Numbered from the stretch's first letter, positions 18,070 through 28,027 are shown. The stretch: 64,000 nt of DNA from Bacteroidota bacterium (GCA_023393915.1 JAEXBS010000047.1:434001-498000); one strand, 5' to 3'. The notes: generated by a model from the sequence alone, not told the origin. Translations and numbers: made by a program.

Positions 18070-18969
18070 CTATCTGTTTTTTAAAATGGATTTAGGTAAA
18101 GGTACATACTCCTTATCATCACCAGGAATCTTAGGGAAAGCCTCTAAATTCTGCTCGTGCCAATTAAGTTTTGCCTCTTCAATTGTATCCTTATCAAAGG
18201 ATACAAAATTCCAGTAAATATGCCTAGGTTCCTCAAACGGCTCTCCACCAAAAAGAAGAATACGCGAGTTTTCATTAAGTTCAAAGGAGCATAGCTTAGC
18301 ATCTTTAGCAATCAATAGCTGCTTGGAGCATTGCCGAGTTCCTTCCAAAGTAACACTTCCCTCTACCACGTACATGGCTACCTCTCCAAAAAGATCCTCT
18401 CCAAGGGATAAAGTCACTGCATCCGTGCTCTGTATTTCTATAAAGTACAGCGGAGAATAAACTGGAACAGGGGAGGATTTCCCAAAGGCTGTGCCTGCAA
18501 TCAATTTGAACGAAGCACCTTGCTCTTCCCATACGGGCACCTGTAAGGCTTCCACATGAAAAAATTCAGGTTCCATTTGTTCCAGTGCTTTTGGTAAAGC
18601 TACCCATATTTGAAAACCATGCAGTTTCTTATCGGTTGTTCGTAAGTATTCTGGAGTACGCTCTGAATGCACTACGCCTTTTCCTGCGGTCATCCAATTG
18701 ACTGCTCCTGGGGTAATTTCAATCGCACTTCCGATACTATCTCGGTGAAATATTGAACCTTCCAAGAGATAAGTGAGTGTAGATAGACCAATATGGGGGT
18801 GAGCAGCAACATCTAAATTTTTATAGCCTGAAAGTTCTGCGGGACCCATATGGTCAATAAAAACAAACGGGCCTACTGATCTTTTTTCCCTGAAAGGAAG
18901 TAGTCTTCCTACTAGAAAATTCCCAATGTCTGCAGCTTTCTCTTCAATGATTAGTCCTATATTTGACAT
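18070..18969 (-). CDS. Pirin family protein
   Basis: A 299-residue bicupin of the pirin family. The N-terminal cupin has the metal-binding signature DVAAHPHIGLSTLTYLLEG followed by VHSERTP (His-His-His/Glu set), and RFLPFREKRSVGPFVFIDHMGP is the classic N-terminal motif; the second cupin (GEVAMYVVEGSVTLEG ... LLFGGEPFEEPR) lacks metal ligands, as usual. Bacterial pirins often have quercetinase-like dioxygenase activity or modulate redox enzymes. The gene is followed by the small GNAT gene and preceded by the LLM oxidoreductase, all on one strand. Confidence 0.93.
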   Translation of the reverse strand: MSNIGLIIEEKAADIGNFLVGRLLPFREKRSVGPFVFIDHMGPAELSGYKNLDVAAHPHIGLSTLTYLLEGSIFHRDSIGSAIEITPGAVNWMTAGKGVVHSERTPEYLRTTDKKLHGFQIWVALPKALEQMEPEFFHVEALQVPVWEEQGASFKLIAGTAFGKSSPVPVYSPLYFIEIQSTDAVTLSLGEDLFGEVAMYVVEGSVTLEGTRQCSKQLLIAKDAKLCSFELNENSRILLFGGEPFEEPRHIYWNFVSFDKDTIEEAKLNWHEQNLEAFPKIPGDDKEYVPLPKSILKNR

Positions 18970-19085
18970 AACTATAGTTTTTATAATTAGGATACTATGA
19001 CTTAACTACAACGGTATTAACACTATAATTATCAATTCCATAGACCCATTAAAAATACATAAATTTATTGAAATGAATTTGCTTA

Positions 19086-20135
19086 TTATTCTTCAATACC
19101 CACACGTTTTTTGAATCTAGGAATTACTTCCGAAGCAAAAAGCTCAATAGATTTCATAGTCAATTCGTGGGGCACCCATCCTAAAGAAGCTTGAGCGAGA
19201 AAACGAGTAAAACCAAAAATTTGGTATTCGTAAACTAATTTATCCACGACTTTATCAACACTTCCCACCATTAAAGACCCTTCTGAACTCCTCATCCAAT
19301 CAAATTGCTCTTTACTTATTTTCTGCCATCCTCGAGATCTTCCTACTCGGTCCATCATTTCCGCATAATAGGGATAAAACTCCTTTGAAATACTTTCATC
19401 ATCCTCACCAACAAAAACATGATTATTTATTCCTACTTGTAATGCTTCGGGTTTGGTCCCAAATTCAAGAGCTGATTTCTTATAGTAGTCAACGAAGGGA
19501 ATAAAATTCTGAAGCGCTCCACCAATAATGGCAAGCATTAAAGGAAGTTTCAACCGTGCAGCTCTCAAAGCGGAAGCTGGTGTACCTCCTGCTGCAATCC
19601 AAACAGGAATTTCTCCATCTAGAGCTCTAGGAAATACCCCAAGATTATTCACTGAAGCTCTATGTTTTCCTTCCCACTTCAGGATGGGTTCTTTGTTAAT
19701 CTTTAATAGCATATCAAGCTTTTCTTCGAAAAGCTCATTATAATCTTCTAATTTGTATCCGAAAAGTGGAAAACTCTCTGTAAAAGAACCTCTCCCCGCC
19801 ATAATTTCGGCTCTACCTGAGGAAAGTAGGTCTAAAGTCGAAAACTGTTGATAAACTCTTACAGGATCCTCAGAACTTAGAACGGTAACTCCCGTGCTTA
19901 ACTTAATATTCTCGGTGACGGCAGCAATGGCGGACAAAATTGTTACAGGAGAGGACGAAGCATAGTCGTCTCTATGGTGCTCTCCCAGCCCGAACACATC
20001 CATTCCCAATTGATCAGCTAGTTTCGCTTCTTCAATTAAATCTTTTAATCGCTGATGGGCATTGATCCCTTTATCCAGATTATCCTCCGGCTTCATATCC
20101 GCGAAGGTCATTAGGCCAAACTCAATTTTTTTCAT
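19086..20135 (-). CDS. LLM-class flavin-dependent oxidoreductase (luciferase-like)
   Basis: A 349-residue bacterial luciferase-like monooxygenase or dehydrogenase with a TIM-barrel fold. Signatures are KIEFGLMTFADM at the N terminus, DVFGLGEHHRDDYASSSPVTILSAIAA, LSTGVTVLSSEDPVRVYQQFSTLDLLSSGRAEIMAGRGSFTESFPLFG, and a C-terminal VGSVDKVVDKL. It binds FMN or F420; FMN is more likely in this lineage. The substrate is unknown. An 18-bp perfect palindrome lies 39-56 nt upstream of the start and may control it. Confidence 0.9.
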   Translation of the reverse strand: MKKIEFGLMTFADMKPEDNLDKGINAHQRLKDLIEEAKLADQLGMDVFGLGEHHRDDYASSSPVTILSAIAAVTENIKLSTGVTVLSSEDPVRVYQQFSTLDLLSSGRAEIMAGRGSFTESFPLFGYKLEDYNELFEEKLDMLLKINKEPILKWEGKHRASVNNLGVFPRALDGEIPVWIAAGGTPASALRAARLKLPLMLAIIGGALQNFIPFVDYYKKSALEFGTKPEALQVGINNHVFVGEDDESISKEFYPYYAEMMDRVGRSRGWQKISKEQFDWMRSSEGSLMVGSVDKVVDKLVYEYQIFGFTRFLAQASLGWVPHELTMKSIELFASEVIPRFKKRVGIEE

Positions 20136-20173
20136 ATTAGGTGATTTGTTGTATTTTATTAATAGTAATGCCT

Positions 20174-20191
20174 AGTTAAAGAGCTTTAACT
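20174..20191. promoter_or_regulatory. 18-bp perfect palindrome upstream of the LLM gene
   Basis: AGTTAAAGAGCTTTAACT: 8-bp arms around AG. It has no following T tract and lies 39-56 nt before the LLM start codon, so it looks like an operator rather than a terminator. The cognate regulator is unknown. Confidence 0.45.
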
Positions 20192-20309
20192 CTAAGTACT
20201 ATAGATTATACTTTCTAAATTATACTACTCCAGGTCGCTTTGCAATTTCTAAAGTTGAATTCAAAAATAGTCAAATTCAACAGGAAGTGCATTGACCTAA
20301 GATAAGAAG

Positions 20310-20336
20310 AAAAGGCCTCCCTTATTAAGGAGGCCT
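20310..20336 (-). terminator. Terminator after katA
   Basis: Inverted repeat AGGCCTCC/GGAGGCCT with an 8-nt loop; on the minus strand it is followed by TTTTCTTCTT. Confidence 0.8.
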
Positions 20337-20361
20337 AAATTATACTAAATCGAGTGAACGA

Positions 20362-21876
20362 TTACCCTTGTGAAGGTTTAGGAGCCCAACGATCGTATGG
20401 AGTTAAGTCAAATGCATCCACTTCTTCCATGGTAAGACCTAGAGCTTTTGCAACTCCCTGTCCGTATTCAGGATCAGCTTTGTAGCAGTTTCTAATGTGT
20501 CTTACTTGAATGAATTTTTCAGCTCCGCCGATTTGCGCAGCAGTATTATTGAATAATAAATCGGCTTTACCGTCAGCTTTAATAATTCTGAAAAGATCAC
20601 CAGGTTGTGTGAAATAATCTTGATCATCATCACGGAAATTATGTGCATAAGCATCTCCATTCAATTCCAATGGTGGTTCTTGAGCTTCTGGTTGCTCTTG
20701 CCATTCCCCGTAACTATTTGGGTTGTAATGAAGAGTTGCCCCATGGTTTCCATCAACTCTCATGGCTCCATCTCTATGGTAAGAATGGAAAGGACATCTT
20801 GGCTTATTTACAGGAATTTGATAGTGGTTCACTCCTAAACGATATCGCTGAGCATCACCGTAAGAGAATAAACGCCCTTGTAGCATTTTATCTGGTGAGA
20901 AGCCGATACCTGGAACAATATTCGTAGGATTGAAAGCTGCCTGCTCTACATCTTGAAAGTAATTCTCAGGGTTTTTATTTAATTCAAATTCACCAACTTC
21001 GATCAGAGGGAAATCTTTCTTAGACCAAACCTTAGTTAAATCAAACGGATGGAAACGGTATGATTTTGCTTCTTCTTCCGTCATGACTTGAACAAAAAGT
21101 TTCCATTTTGGGAAATCACCACGATCAATAGCCTCAAGTAAATCTCTTTGAGAAGACTCACGGTCTTGTCCAATTAGCGCTGCTGCTTCTTGGTCAGATA
21201 AATTCTCAATTCCTTGTTGTGTACGGAAATGGAATTTCACCCAATGTCTTACGTTGTCTTTGTTAATAAAGCTGTAGGTATGGCTTCCAAACCCATGCAT
21301 GTGACGGTATCCTTTAGGAATACCTCTATCACTCATGACGATTGTTACTTGGTGAAGTGATTCTGGTAGTAGTGTCCAGAAATCCCAGTTATTGTTCGCA
21401 CTTCTCATATTGGTGCGAGGATCTCTTTTCACTGCGTGATTCAAATCAGGAAATTTCATTGGATCTCTAAAGAAAAACACAGGTGTGTTGTTTCCAACCA
21501 AATCCCAAATTCCTTCATCTGTATAGAATTTTAATGCGAATCCACGAATATCACGTTCTGCATCTGCTGCACCTCTTTCCCCAGCAACAGTAGAGAAACG
21601 AGCAAACATTTCTGTCTTCTTTCCGATTTCACTAAAGATATCAGCCTTTGTGTACTTAGTAATATCATGCGTAACTGTAAACGTTCCAAATGCACCTGAT
21701 CCTTTCGCGTGCATTCTTCTCTCCGGAATTACTTCACGATCGAAGTTGGCCATTTTTTCAAGGAACCAAAAATCCTGCATTAAAAGCGGACCTCTTGGAC
21801 CTGCGGTCATTACATTTTGATTGTCAGGCACGGGAGCACCGGTCTGCCTCGTAAGTTTCTTTTTGTTTTCGTCCAT
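20362..21876 (-). CDS. katA: Heme catalase
   Basis: A 504-residue small-subunit monofunctional catalase that converts H2O2 to water and oxygen. The catalytic His lies in GTFTVTHDITKYTKA (about residue 68), the catalytic Asn region is PVFFFRDPMKFPDLNHAVKRDP, and the heme-ligand Tyr is in RLFSYGDAQRYRLG (about residue 350). The protein has no signal peptide and is cytoplasmic. The length matches clade 3 catalases. It is monocistronic with a terminator, and is the first gene of a stress-related run with the LLM enzyme, pirin and GNAT genes. Confidence 0.97.
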   Translation of the reverse strand: MDENKKKLTRQTGAPVPDNQNVMTAGPRGPLLMQDFWFLEKMANFDREVIPERRMHAKGSGAFGTFTVTHDITKYTKADIFSEIGKKTEMFARFSTVAGERGAADAERDIRGFALKFYTDEGIWDLVGNNTPVFFFRDPMKFPDLNHAVKRDPRTNMRSANNNWDFWTLLPESLHQVTIVMSDRGIPKGYRHMHGFGSHTYSFINKDNVRHWVKFHFRTQQGIENLSDQEAAALIGQDRESSQRDLLEAIDRGDFPKWKLFVQVMTEEEAKSYRFHPFDLTKVWSKKDFPLIEVGEFELNKNPENYFQDVEQAAFNPTNIVPGIGFSPDKMLQGRLFSYGDAQRYRLGVNHYQIPVNKPRCPFHSYHRDGAMRVDGNHGATLHYNPNSYGEWQEQPEAQEPPLELNGDAYAHNFRDDDQDYFTQPGDLFRIIKADGKADLLFNNTAAQIGGAEKFIQVRHIRNCYKADPEYGQGVAKALGLTMEEVDAFDLTPYDRWAPKPSQG

Positions 21877-22024
21877 TATTTTTCTAGTTTATAATTAAGG
21901 TAAAGGTAATTAGATATTATAAATAATATCAAGTTATTTCAATTGATATACTCAATCAAACTTCGCATGCTTTGGCTATTAAAATTACAAAAAATTATCG
22001 ACTTGAATACTGACAGCAAATAGG

Positions 22025-23413
22025 CTACTGCGACTTTAAATTGTTCCCATCAAATGGATGCAGTCGACGAAAGACATTCCCCATGACAATGGTTATAAAC
22101 CCTACTGTTAGAAAAGTGTAGCGAAAAGCTTCATGCAATCCTATAGAATCGTCTGGGCTTTGTAGGGTGAAAAAACGTAGTACCAATAAACCAAATGAAA
22201 TACCAAAACCAATAGCCAATTGTTGGTTAACAGCTAAAAGAGAATTGCCACTGCTGGTATGGAAATTTCGAAGGTTGGCAAGTGAAATCGTGTTCATCGA
22301 GGTAAATTGGATGGAGTTGAAAAAACCTAGTAATCCTAATAAAGGAATAAACCAATAGATCGAAGTGGTCACGGAAGGAATCGCTAAGCACATGATTAGT
22401 ACACCTATAATGATTGTATTGATTCTAAGGGTTTTCCTATAGCCTATGCGATTTAAAATTCTAAGCACCGCAGATTTACCAAACATGGCGGTTAAAGCCA
22501 TGGGAGCTACAATCCATCCACTGACGATGGCCGAGCCTCCGTAAGCCATTTGAACTAAAAGAGGTAACAATAGCGGAATCGCACTAATTCCCAATCTTGT
22601 GGCCAGGTTACCTATCATCCCAACTCGAAAGGTCCGAATTTGAAACAAATCAAGAGGAAACAAGGGCTTTTTGACCTTCGTCGCATGACGGTAATAAAGG
22701 TAAAAAAGTAGAAAACCCACTACTAAAATAAGTAGAATTGGAGTAGTGTTTTTTACATTTCCGAAAAGTTCGATAGAAATGGAAAGCATAAGCGAAGCAA
22801 GACCAAAAATCAAAAATCCTTTAAAATCAAACTGACCGCCAGCATCTTTATAATCCGGCAAGTATTTAAGACCTAGAATGATACCTGCTAAACCAATTGG
22901 AATATTGATAAGAAAAATCCAATGCCACGAAAACCAATCCACCATATAGCCTCCCACCAAAGGGCCGAGGACCGGTCCAATGAGCGCTGGAGTTACCGCG
23001 TAATTTAGCGCTTGTAATAATTCATTTTTATCGTAAGTTTTTATTAAAGCTAGCCTTCCTACTGGCGTCATTAATGAACCTCCTAACCCCTGAATAACTC
23101 TAGAGATTACCAACTGATTTAAGGACTGAGATGCAGCGCAGAAAATGGATCCTAGGATAAAAAGTCCAATAGCAAAAACAAATATTTTTCTTGTTCCAAA
23201 CCGATCGGCTAAATAACCACTTACCGGCATAAAAATCGCTAATGTCAATACGTAACTCACCACAGCATTCTGCATATGCAGAGGAGATTCATTCAAATCT
23301 TCAGCTATCGCGCTGAGCGAAGTATTTAGAATAGTAGAATCTAGCATTTGCATAAAAATGGCAGTAGCTAGAATAAAAGGAAGAATCTTCTTTGTTGTGG
23401 GTCCTTGCGGCAT
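22025..23413 (-). CDS. MFS exporter, DHA2 (EmrB/QacA-like) family
   Basis: A 462-residue transporter with about 13-14 helices. Motif A is GYLADRFGTRKIFVFA (about residues 66-81) and the antiporter motif C region is ALIGPVLGPLVGGYMVDWFSWHWIFLINIPIG. It starts ATAIFMQMLDSTILNTSLSAIAEDL, typical of proton-driven multidrug efflux carriers. No EmrA-type partner is nearby. It is 12 nt downstream of the FAD oxidoreductase gene, so the two form an operon, which hints at export of a product or toxic substrate related to that enzyme, but this is inference. Confidence 0.9.
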   Translation of the reverse strand: MPQGPTTKKILPFILATAIFMQMLDSTILNTSLSAIAEDLNESPLHMQNAVVSYVLTLAIFMPVSGYLADRFGTRKIFVFAIGLFILGSIFCAASQSLNQLVISRVIQGLGGSLMTPVGRLALIKTYDKNELLQALNYAVTPALIGPVLGPLVGGYMVDWFSWHWIFLINIPIGLAGIILGLKYLPDYKDAGGQFDFKGFLIFGLASLMLSISIELFGNVKNTTPILLILVVGFLLFYLYYRHATKVKKPLFPLDLFQIRTFRVGMIGNLATRLGISAIPLLLPLLVQMAYGGSAIVSGWIVAPMALTAMFGKSAVLRILNRIGYRKTLRINTIIIGVLIMCLAIPSVTTSIYWFIPLLGLLGFFNSIQFTSMNTISLANLRNFHTSSGNSLLAVNQQLAIGFGISFGLLVLRFFTLQSPDDSIGLHEAFRYTFLTVGFITIVMGNVFRRLHPFDGNNLKSQ

Positions 23414-23425
23414 ATTTAAATAAAA

Positions 23426-24463
23426 TTATTCTTTAAAGCGCTCATAGTATATTTCAGAGGGGAGCGCTTCCCCCTTTTCAATGTGATCAAATAAAAAAGG
23501 GGCATAATAATTTGCATTCATTAAGCCTCGCGCCCCAAGACCATTGAATACATAAAGGTTCTTAAATTTCCGATGCGCACCAATTAATGGTCTACGGTCT
23601 TTCACTGTTGGTCGGAAGCCAAACTCCACTGATTCTATTCTAAAGTTAGAAGTGTAAAATTCCTTTAACCCCCGAGTAAGCTGCTCTTTTGCGGATTCAT
23701 CAACCTCGGATAAAAAGGCCTCTCGATCATAAGTCCCACCATAATAATATAAATTAGAAGACAATGGAAATAAAAAATGCTTCTTTTTTATGGTCTTTTC
23801 GTCTAAGCGTTCTTCCAAGAGTTCAACTTTAATATGATGTCCTTTATTTGACTGTACGGGCAAATCTTCAAAGAATGGATTATTTTTTACTCCGATTCCT
23901 TCAGCGAAAACCACATGCTTAAAATGAAAATCGATATACTTCATCTCTTTTAAATCAAGAAGATTATAATTAAAGGAATCATTTACCAAATACCCGTTCT
24001 TCTCTAGGAAGCCAAGTGCATCCTTAAACCAAGCCTCTAAATCAATACGACCCGAGCCAAGAACCGTACCACATCCGTAAGGATTTTCCACTCCTTGCAA
24101 AAAGACAATTTCTTTAGAAAGAAAATTCTCTAGTACAGGTTCTTTAGATTTTTTCAACCACAAGGCTTTTTCTTTCTCATCATGGAATATTCGGTGAATA
24201 GGCTCATCGATGAAATACTTACCCTTCCACCTTCTTTCCATCTCCTTAAATTCGCTTTTTAACAGCTCTAATTGTTCTTGAGCTTTATCAAATACCGTGA
24301 ATTTTTTAAGCACAACAGGATTGACAATTCCAGCTGAAACCCTTGAAGCTCCTTTAACACCACAACTAAAAAGCAAAAATGATTTATTGGCTTTAATCAG
24401 TTGAAAAGCAAAAAATAAGGCTGCAAAACCATCTCCAACGATCAAATAATCCTTTCTTATCAC
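23426..24463 (-). CDS. FAD-dependent oxidoreductase (DAO family)
   Basis: A 345-residue flavoprotein. The N-terminal dinucleotide-binding strand is YLIVGDGFAALFFAFQLI (a G-x-G-x-x-A variant), followed by GASRVSAGIVNPVVLKKF, and the C-terminal FAD motif is FGFRPTVKDRRPLIGAHRKFKNLYVFNGLGARGLMNANYYA. This resembles glycine oxidase/D-amino-acid oxidase-like proteins and the C-terminal part of MnmC. The substrate is unknown. It is the first gene of a two-gene unit with the MFS exporter. Confidence 0.85.
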   Translation of the reverse strand: MIRKDYLIVGDGFAALFFAFQLIKANKSFLLFSCGVKGASRVSAGIVNPVVLKKFTVFDKAQEQLELLKSEFKEMERRWKGKYFIDEPIHRIFHDEKEKALWLKKSKEPVLENFLSKEIVFLQGVENPYGCGTVLGSGRIDLEAWFKDALGFLEKNGYLVNDSFNYNLLDLKEMKYIDFHFKHVVFAEGIGVKNNPFFEDLPVQSNKGHHIKVELLEERLDEKTIKKKHFLFPLSSNLYYYGGTYDREAFLSEVDESAKEQLTRGLKEFYTSNFRIESVEFGFRPTVKDRRPLIGAHRKFKNLYVFNGLGARGLMNANYYAPFLFDHIEKGEALPSEIYYERFKE

Positions 24464-24540
24464 TACGACTTAATGTTTATCTAAAGTTAGGTAACCTTTC
24501 TCAAATGTAAAAATTATTACCACTTCGAAAAAGGCACAGA

Positions 24541-24575
24541 ATAAAAAAACCACTTCCTTCGAAGGGAAGTGGTTG
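24541..24575 (-). terminator. Terminator of the glmS operon
   Basis: Perfect 10-bp inverted repeat AACCACTTCC/GGAAGTGGTT; on the minus strand it is followed by seven T. Confidence 0.88.
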
Positions 24576-24595
24576 TATTACTAAACCAATCAATG

Positions 24596-26449
24596 TTATT
24601 CTACTGTAACAGATTTGGCTAAATTTCTTGGTTGATCCACATTGGCTCCTCGATAGACAGCAATGTAATAAGCAAGCAATTGCAAAGGTACTGCTGCTAC
24701 TATTGGAGAGAAACATTCAGAAGTATCCGGAATCTCAATAACGTGATCCGACATCTGAGCCACCTGCTCGTCTCCTTTATTCACCACCGCAATTACTTTA
24801 CCTTTACGTGCTTTAATTTCCTGAACATTGGAAACAATCTTATCGTAATGACCTTTCTTAGGTGCAATGATAACAATCGGCATATTCTCATCAATCAGCG
24901 CAATCGGCCCGTGCTTCATTTCTGCAGCAGGATACCCTTCCGCATGGATATAAGAGATCTCTTTCAATTTAAGTGCTCCTTCTAATGCCGATGGATAATT
25001 ATACCCTCTCCCTAAGTATAGGAAGTTTGTAGAGTCCACATACTCCTTTGCCATTTCTTTAACGTGATCATGAGTAAGTTTTAGCACTTCTTCAATTTTA
25101 TTTGGCAACTGATCCAACTCAGTGATTAACCTCATGAATTCTTGGTTGCTCAATTGTCCGTTGTGCTTTCCTAATTTTAAGGCAATAAGAGACAAAATAG
25201 TTAATTGAGCGGTAAATGCTTTCGTTGATGCTACTCCAATTTCAGGTCCTGCATGCGTATATGACCCTGCATCGGTTATACGTGCAATAGAAGAATCAAC
25301 CACATTACAAATTCCGTAAATAAAAGCACCTTTTTCTTTTGCAAGTTTTAGTGCAGCCATCGTATCAGCGGTCTCACCTGACTGAGAGATGGCAATTACT
25401 ACATCCTTTTCAGTTAGTATTGGATTACGGTAGCGAAATTCTGAAGCGTATTCAACTTCCACTGGTACGCGAGCAAATTCTTCGATGAGGTACTCTCCGA
25501 TAAGCCCTGCATGCCAAGACGTTCCGCAAGCGATGATGATAATTCTATTTGCATTGTTAAATCGCTCTAAATGATCCCAAATACCGGCCATTTTGATCAC
25601 TCCTTCATCCACTAATAATCTACCTCTCATAGTATCTAAAATGGATTTTGGCTGTTCGAATATTTCTTTAAGCATGAAATGTTCGTAACCCCCTTTCTCG
25701 ATCTGCTCTAAGCTCAATTTTAATTCTTGAATAGCTGGATCAATAACAGAGTTATCAGTAATTGTCCGTATCTCAACCCCCTTATCTAAAGAAATTGTCG
25801 CCATGTGACCTTCTTCAAGGTAAATGGCTTCTTTGGTAAATTCAACAAAAGGAGAGGCATCAGAAGCAATAAAGTATTCATTATCACCAAGTCCAATGGC
25901 TAATGGAGATCCTAAACGAGCCACAACCAGTAAACCTGGAAAATCGTCATGCATCACTGTTATTGCATAAGCACCGTACACTTCGTTTAATGCGTATCGA
26001 ACTGCAGTAGGGAAATCAAAATCCTTATTGAAGTCCATGAAATATTGAATCAAATTGACAAGTACTTCCGTATCCGTTTCTGATTGGAACGTAAATCCTT
26101 TGTCAATAAGCATCGTTTTTACAGTATCATAATTCTCGATGATTCCATTATGAACTAAAGCGATTTTGCCATTATTTGATAGATGGGGATGCGAGTTTCT
26201 ATCGCTAGGTACTCCGTGAGTTGCCCAACGGGTATGTCCCATACCTACTTTAGCTTTTCCTTTTAGTGAATCCGAAATGGCAACCAAATCGTCCACCTTT
26301 CCTTTGGTCTTAGCCATCTCAAATGGAGTACTTTCTCCATCCAAAACGATACCCGCGCTATCGTAGCCACGGTATTCTAATCTTCTAAGTCCATTGATAA
26401 CGATTTCATATGCATCCTGAAATCCAGTATATCCTACAATTCCACACAT
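24596..26449 (-). CDS. glmS: Glutamine--fructose-6-phosphate aminotransferase (isomerising)
   Basis: The 617-residue enzyme that makes glucosamine-6-phosphate, the entry step to peptidoglycan and LPS amino sugars. The N terminus MCGIVGYTG supplies the catalytic Cys of the glutaminase domain, with the loop GHTRWATHG. Two SIS domains follow (IIACGTSWHAG, ISQSGETADTMAALKLAKEKGA, GRGYNYPSALEGALKLKEISYIHAEGYPAAEMKHGP). The C terminus ENLAKSVTVE-type ending (RNLAKSVTVE) is intact. It is the last gene of a GT5-like / DUF4270 / glmS operon with 15-nt gaps. Confidence 0.98.
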   Translation of the reverse strand: MCGIVGYTGFQDAYEIVINGLRRLEYRGYDSAGIVLDGESTPFEMAKTKGKVDDLVAISDSLKGKAKVGMGHTRWATHGVPSDRNSHPHLSNNGKIALVHNGIIENYDTVKTMLIDKGFTFQSETDTEVLVNLIQYFMDFNKDFDFPTAVRYALNEVYGAYAITVMHDDFPGLLVVARLGSPLAIGLGDNEYFIASDASPFVEFTKEAIYLEEGHMATISLDKGVEIRTITDNSVIDPAIQELKLSLEQIEKGGYEHFMLKEIFEQPKSILDTMRGRLLVDEGVIKMAGIWDHLERFNNANRIIIIACGTSWHAGLIGEYLIEEFARVPVEVEYASEFRYRNPILTEKDVVIAISQSGETADTMAALKLAKEKGAFIYGICNVVDSSIARITDAGSYTHAGPEIGVASTKAFTAQLTILSLIALKLGKHNGQLSNQEFMRLITELDQLPNKIEEVLKLTHDHVKEMAKEYVDSTNFLYLGRGYNYPSALEGALKLKEISYIHAEGYPAAEMKHGPIALIDENMPIVIIAPKKGHYDKIVSNVQEIKARKGKVIAVVNKGDEQVAQMSDHVIEIPDTSECFSPIVAAVPLQLLAYYIAVYRGANVDQPRNLAKSVTVE

Positions 26450-26464
26450 AATTGATATTTTTGG

Positions 26465-28012
26465 TTATTTAGTTGCGTAAACTATATTTAATTGAGCTCT
26501 TTTCTCATTTCCACTTTGAGTCCCTATAAGAACTACCCTATTTGGAGAATATGATCGAGTGGTGTAAGAGGGACCAATAAACGCACCTGTTGAAGCACTG
26601 ATTTCATACCCACCTACTGCGAGCGAAATATCGGAATTTTCCGCAGAACTTTCAATCATTTCTTTTAAAGTCTCTGTAACTGTTAAATCATAATAACTTG
26701 GATTCTTTTCTAGGTCAGTTCCTTTCACTAAAGTAAAGGCTGCTCCTAACCCTGAGAAGGCTGAGATTTCTTTTAAGAATGTCGACAAGTTTGCCTTTCC
26801 TGTAGAGGCATTATAATAGCTTGCTGAAAAAGTAGAAGGCTTCTCTAAAGAATTACTCCAAGAATCCGAGTCTGTATAGAGTCTAACCTTAGCTGAAATA
26901 ATATTGATTTTGTTGTTCTTATAGAGTTCTCTAAGCTCAGCAACACTTGCATCAGTAAACCGGATTCCTACATTTGCTCCACCCATACCTTGCGCATAAA
27001 GAAGAGGGTCTCCGCTTACAACACTTGCACCTTGTGAACCATTATATGCTAAAGAAGGTGTACCGGTACGGTCGGTTTCAATCTGATTGAATCTTGCATT
27101 ATCGGTTCCCATAGTAATAGGAAAAGTTCTAGCTGTTCTAGTTGTAGTTCCCTCACTAGTTATATCGGATTTGTAATAAATTACGATCTGAGTTTCAGCT
27201 GGTGAAAAATTCATAATAAATCCATTGTCTTCAGCCACCGAAATGCGAACACCATGAAAATAACGAATGAAATGCGATGCATCCGAAAGCTCAATTGCAC
27301 CTTGCTTTGCAAATATCTTATTGGCAAAATACGTTTTATCCAGAGGAATTCTGATTCTTGGTTCCCTCTTAAACAAAGCTGTATTATCTTCATCCTTAGT
27401 CACCTCAATACCACTCACAGTACCTTTAATTTTTTTGGTTCCTAGAAAGGAACCTATTGCTACCTGACGGTCAGAAGTAACCACATTGCTTGTTGAACCT
27501 AGAAATTCGTTCACCTCATGTACATTGACGGTCAGGCTCGCAGATTCATTCCCATATAATGCAATTGGATATGTTGAAATTACGCGCTTTGCAGGGACAT
27601 CTCCATCAGGAAAAACATAATCTTCTTCAGTACGAGTCGAAACAGAATCTACAGGGTATATAGGTTTGATTTCTAGGACAACGGAATCGATCTCCGCATT
27701 GTTTCCAAATTGAGGGTCGTAATTAGAAAGTCTAGCTTGAGTCACGAAACTTGAGCGCATCATTCCAAATTGTCCATCTTTGAATGCCCCTAATGTAGGA
27801 TTAGTGATTCTTGTTGCATCGGTTCGAATGGTGTCGTTATTACTAATGTTGTAGGCAATAACGTCATAGGATTTACTTACACCTTTTGCTGCGGTCTCAT
27901 CGAAAAACTGCGAACCAAGATCATCGGCTTCTGGTTCACAATTTAAGAGCAAAAAACTTCCGGTTAAAACTAAAACAGAAGTTTTTAGAATACGATTAAT
28001 ATGTTCAGTCAT
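26465..28012 (-). CDS. DUF4270 family lipoprotein
   Basis: A 515-residue secreted protein. The N terminus has a hydrophobic signal (SVLVLTGSFLLLNC) with a lipobox Cys at about residue 25, followed by acidic residues (EPEADDLGSQF), the outer-membrane/surface lipoprotein export pattern in Bacteroidota. The rest is a beta-rich domain typical of DUF4270 (DATRITNPTLGAFKDGQFGMMRSSFVTQARLS ... EIDSVVLEIKPIY). Its function is unknown. It sits between the GT5-like gene and glmS with 15-nt gaps on both sides, a conserved flavobacterial order. Confidence 0.88.
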   Translation of the reverse strand: MTEHINRILKTSVLVLTGSFLLLNCEPEADDLGSQFFDETAAKGVSKSYDVIAYNISNNDTIRTDATRITNPTLGAFKDGQFGMMRSSFVTQARLSNYDPQFGNNAEIDSVVLEIKPIYPVDSVSTRTEEDYVFPDGDVPAKRVISTYPIALYGNESASLTVNVHEVNEFLGSTSNVVTSDRQVAIGSFLGTKKIKGTVSGIEVTKDEDNTALFKREPRIRIPLDKTYFANKIFAKQGAIELSDASHFIRYFHGVRISVAEDNGFIMNFSPAETQIVIYYKSDITSEGTTTRTARTFPITMGTDNARFNQIETDRTGTPSLAYNGSQGASVVSGDPLLYAQGMGGANVGIRFTDASVAELRELYKNNKINIISAKVRLYTDSDSWSNSLEKPSTFSASYYNASTGKANLSTFLKEISAFSGLGAAFTLVKGTDLEKNPSYYDLTVTETLKEMIESSAENSDISLAVGGYEISASTGAFIGPSYTTRSYSPNRVVLIGTQSGNEKRAQLNIVYATK

Positions 28013-28027
28013 TATTTAATTGCAGAA

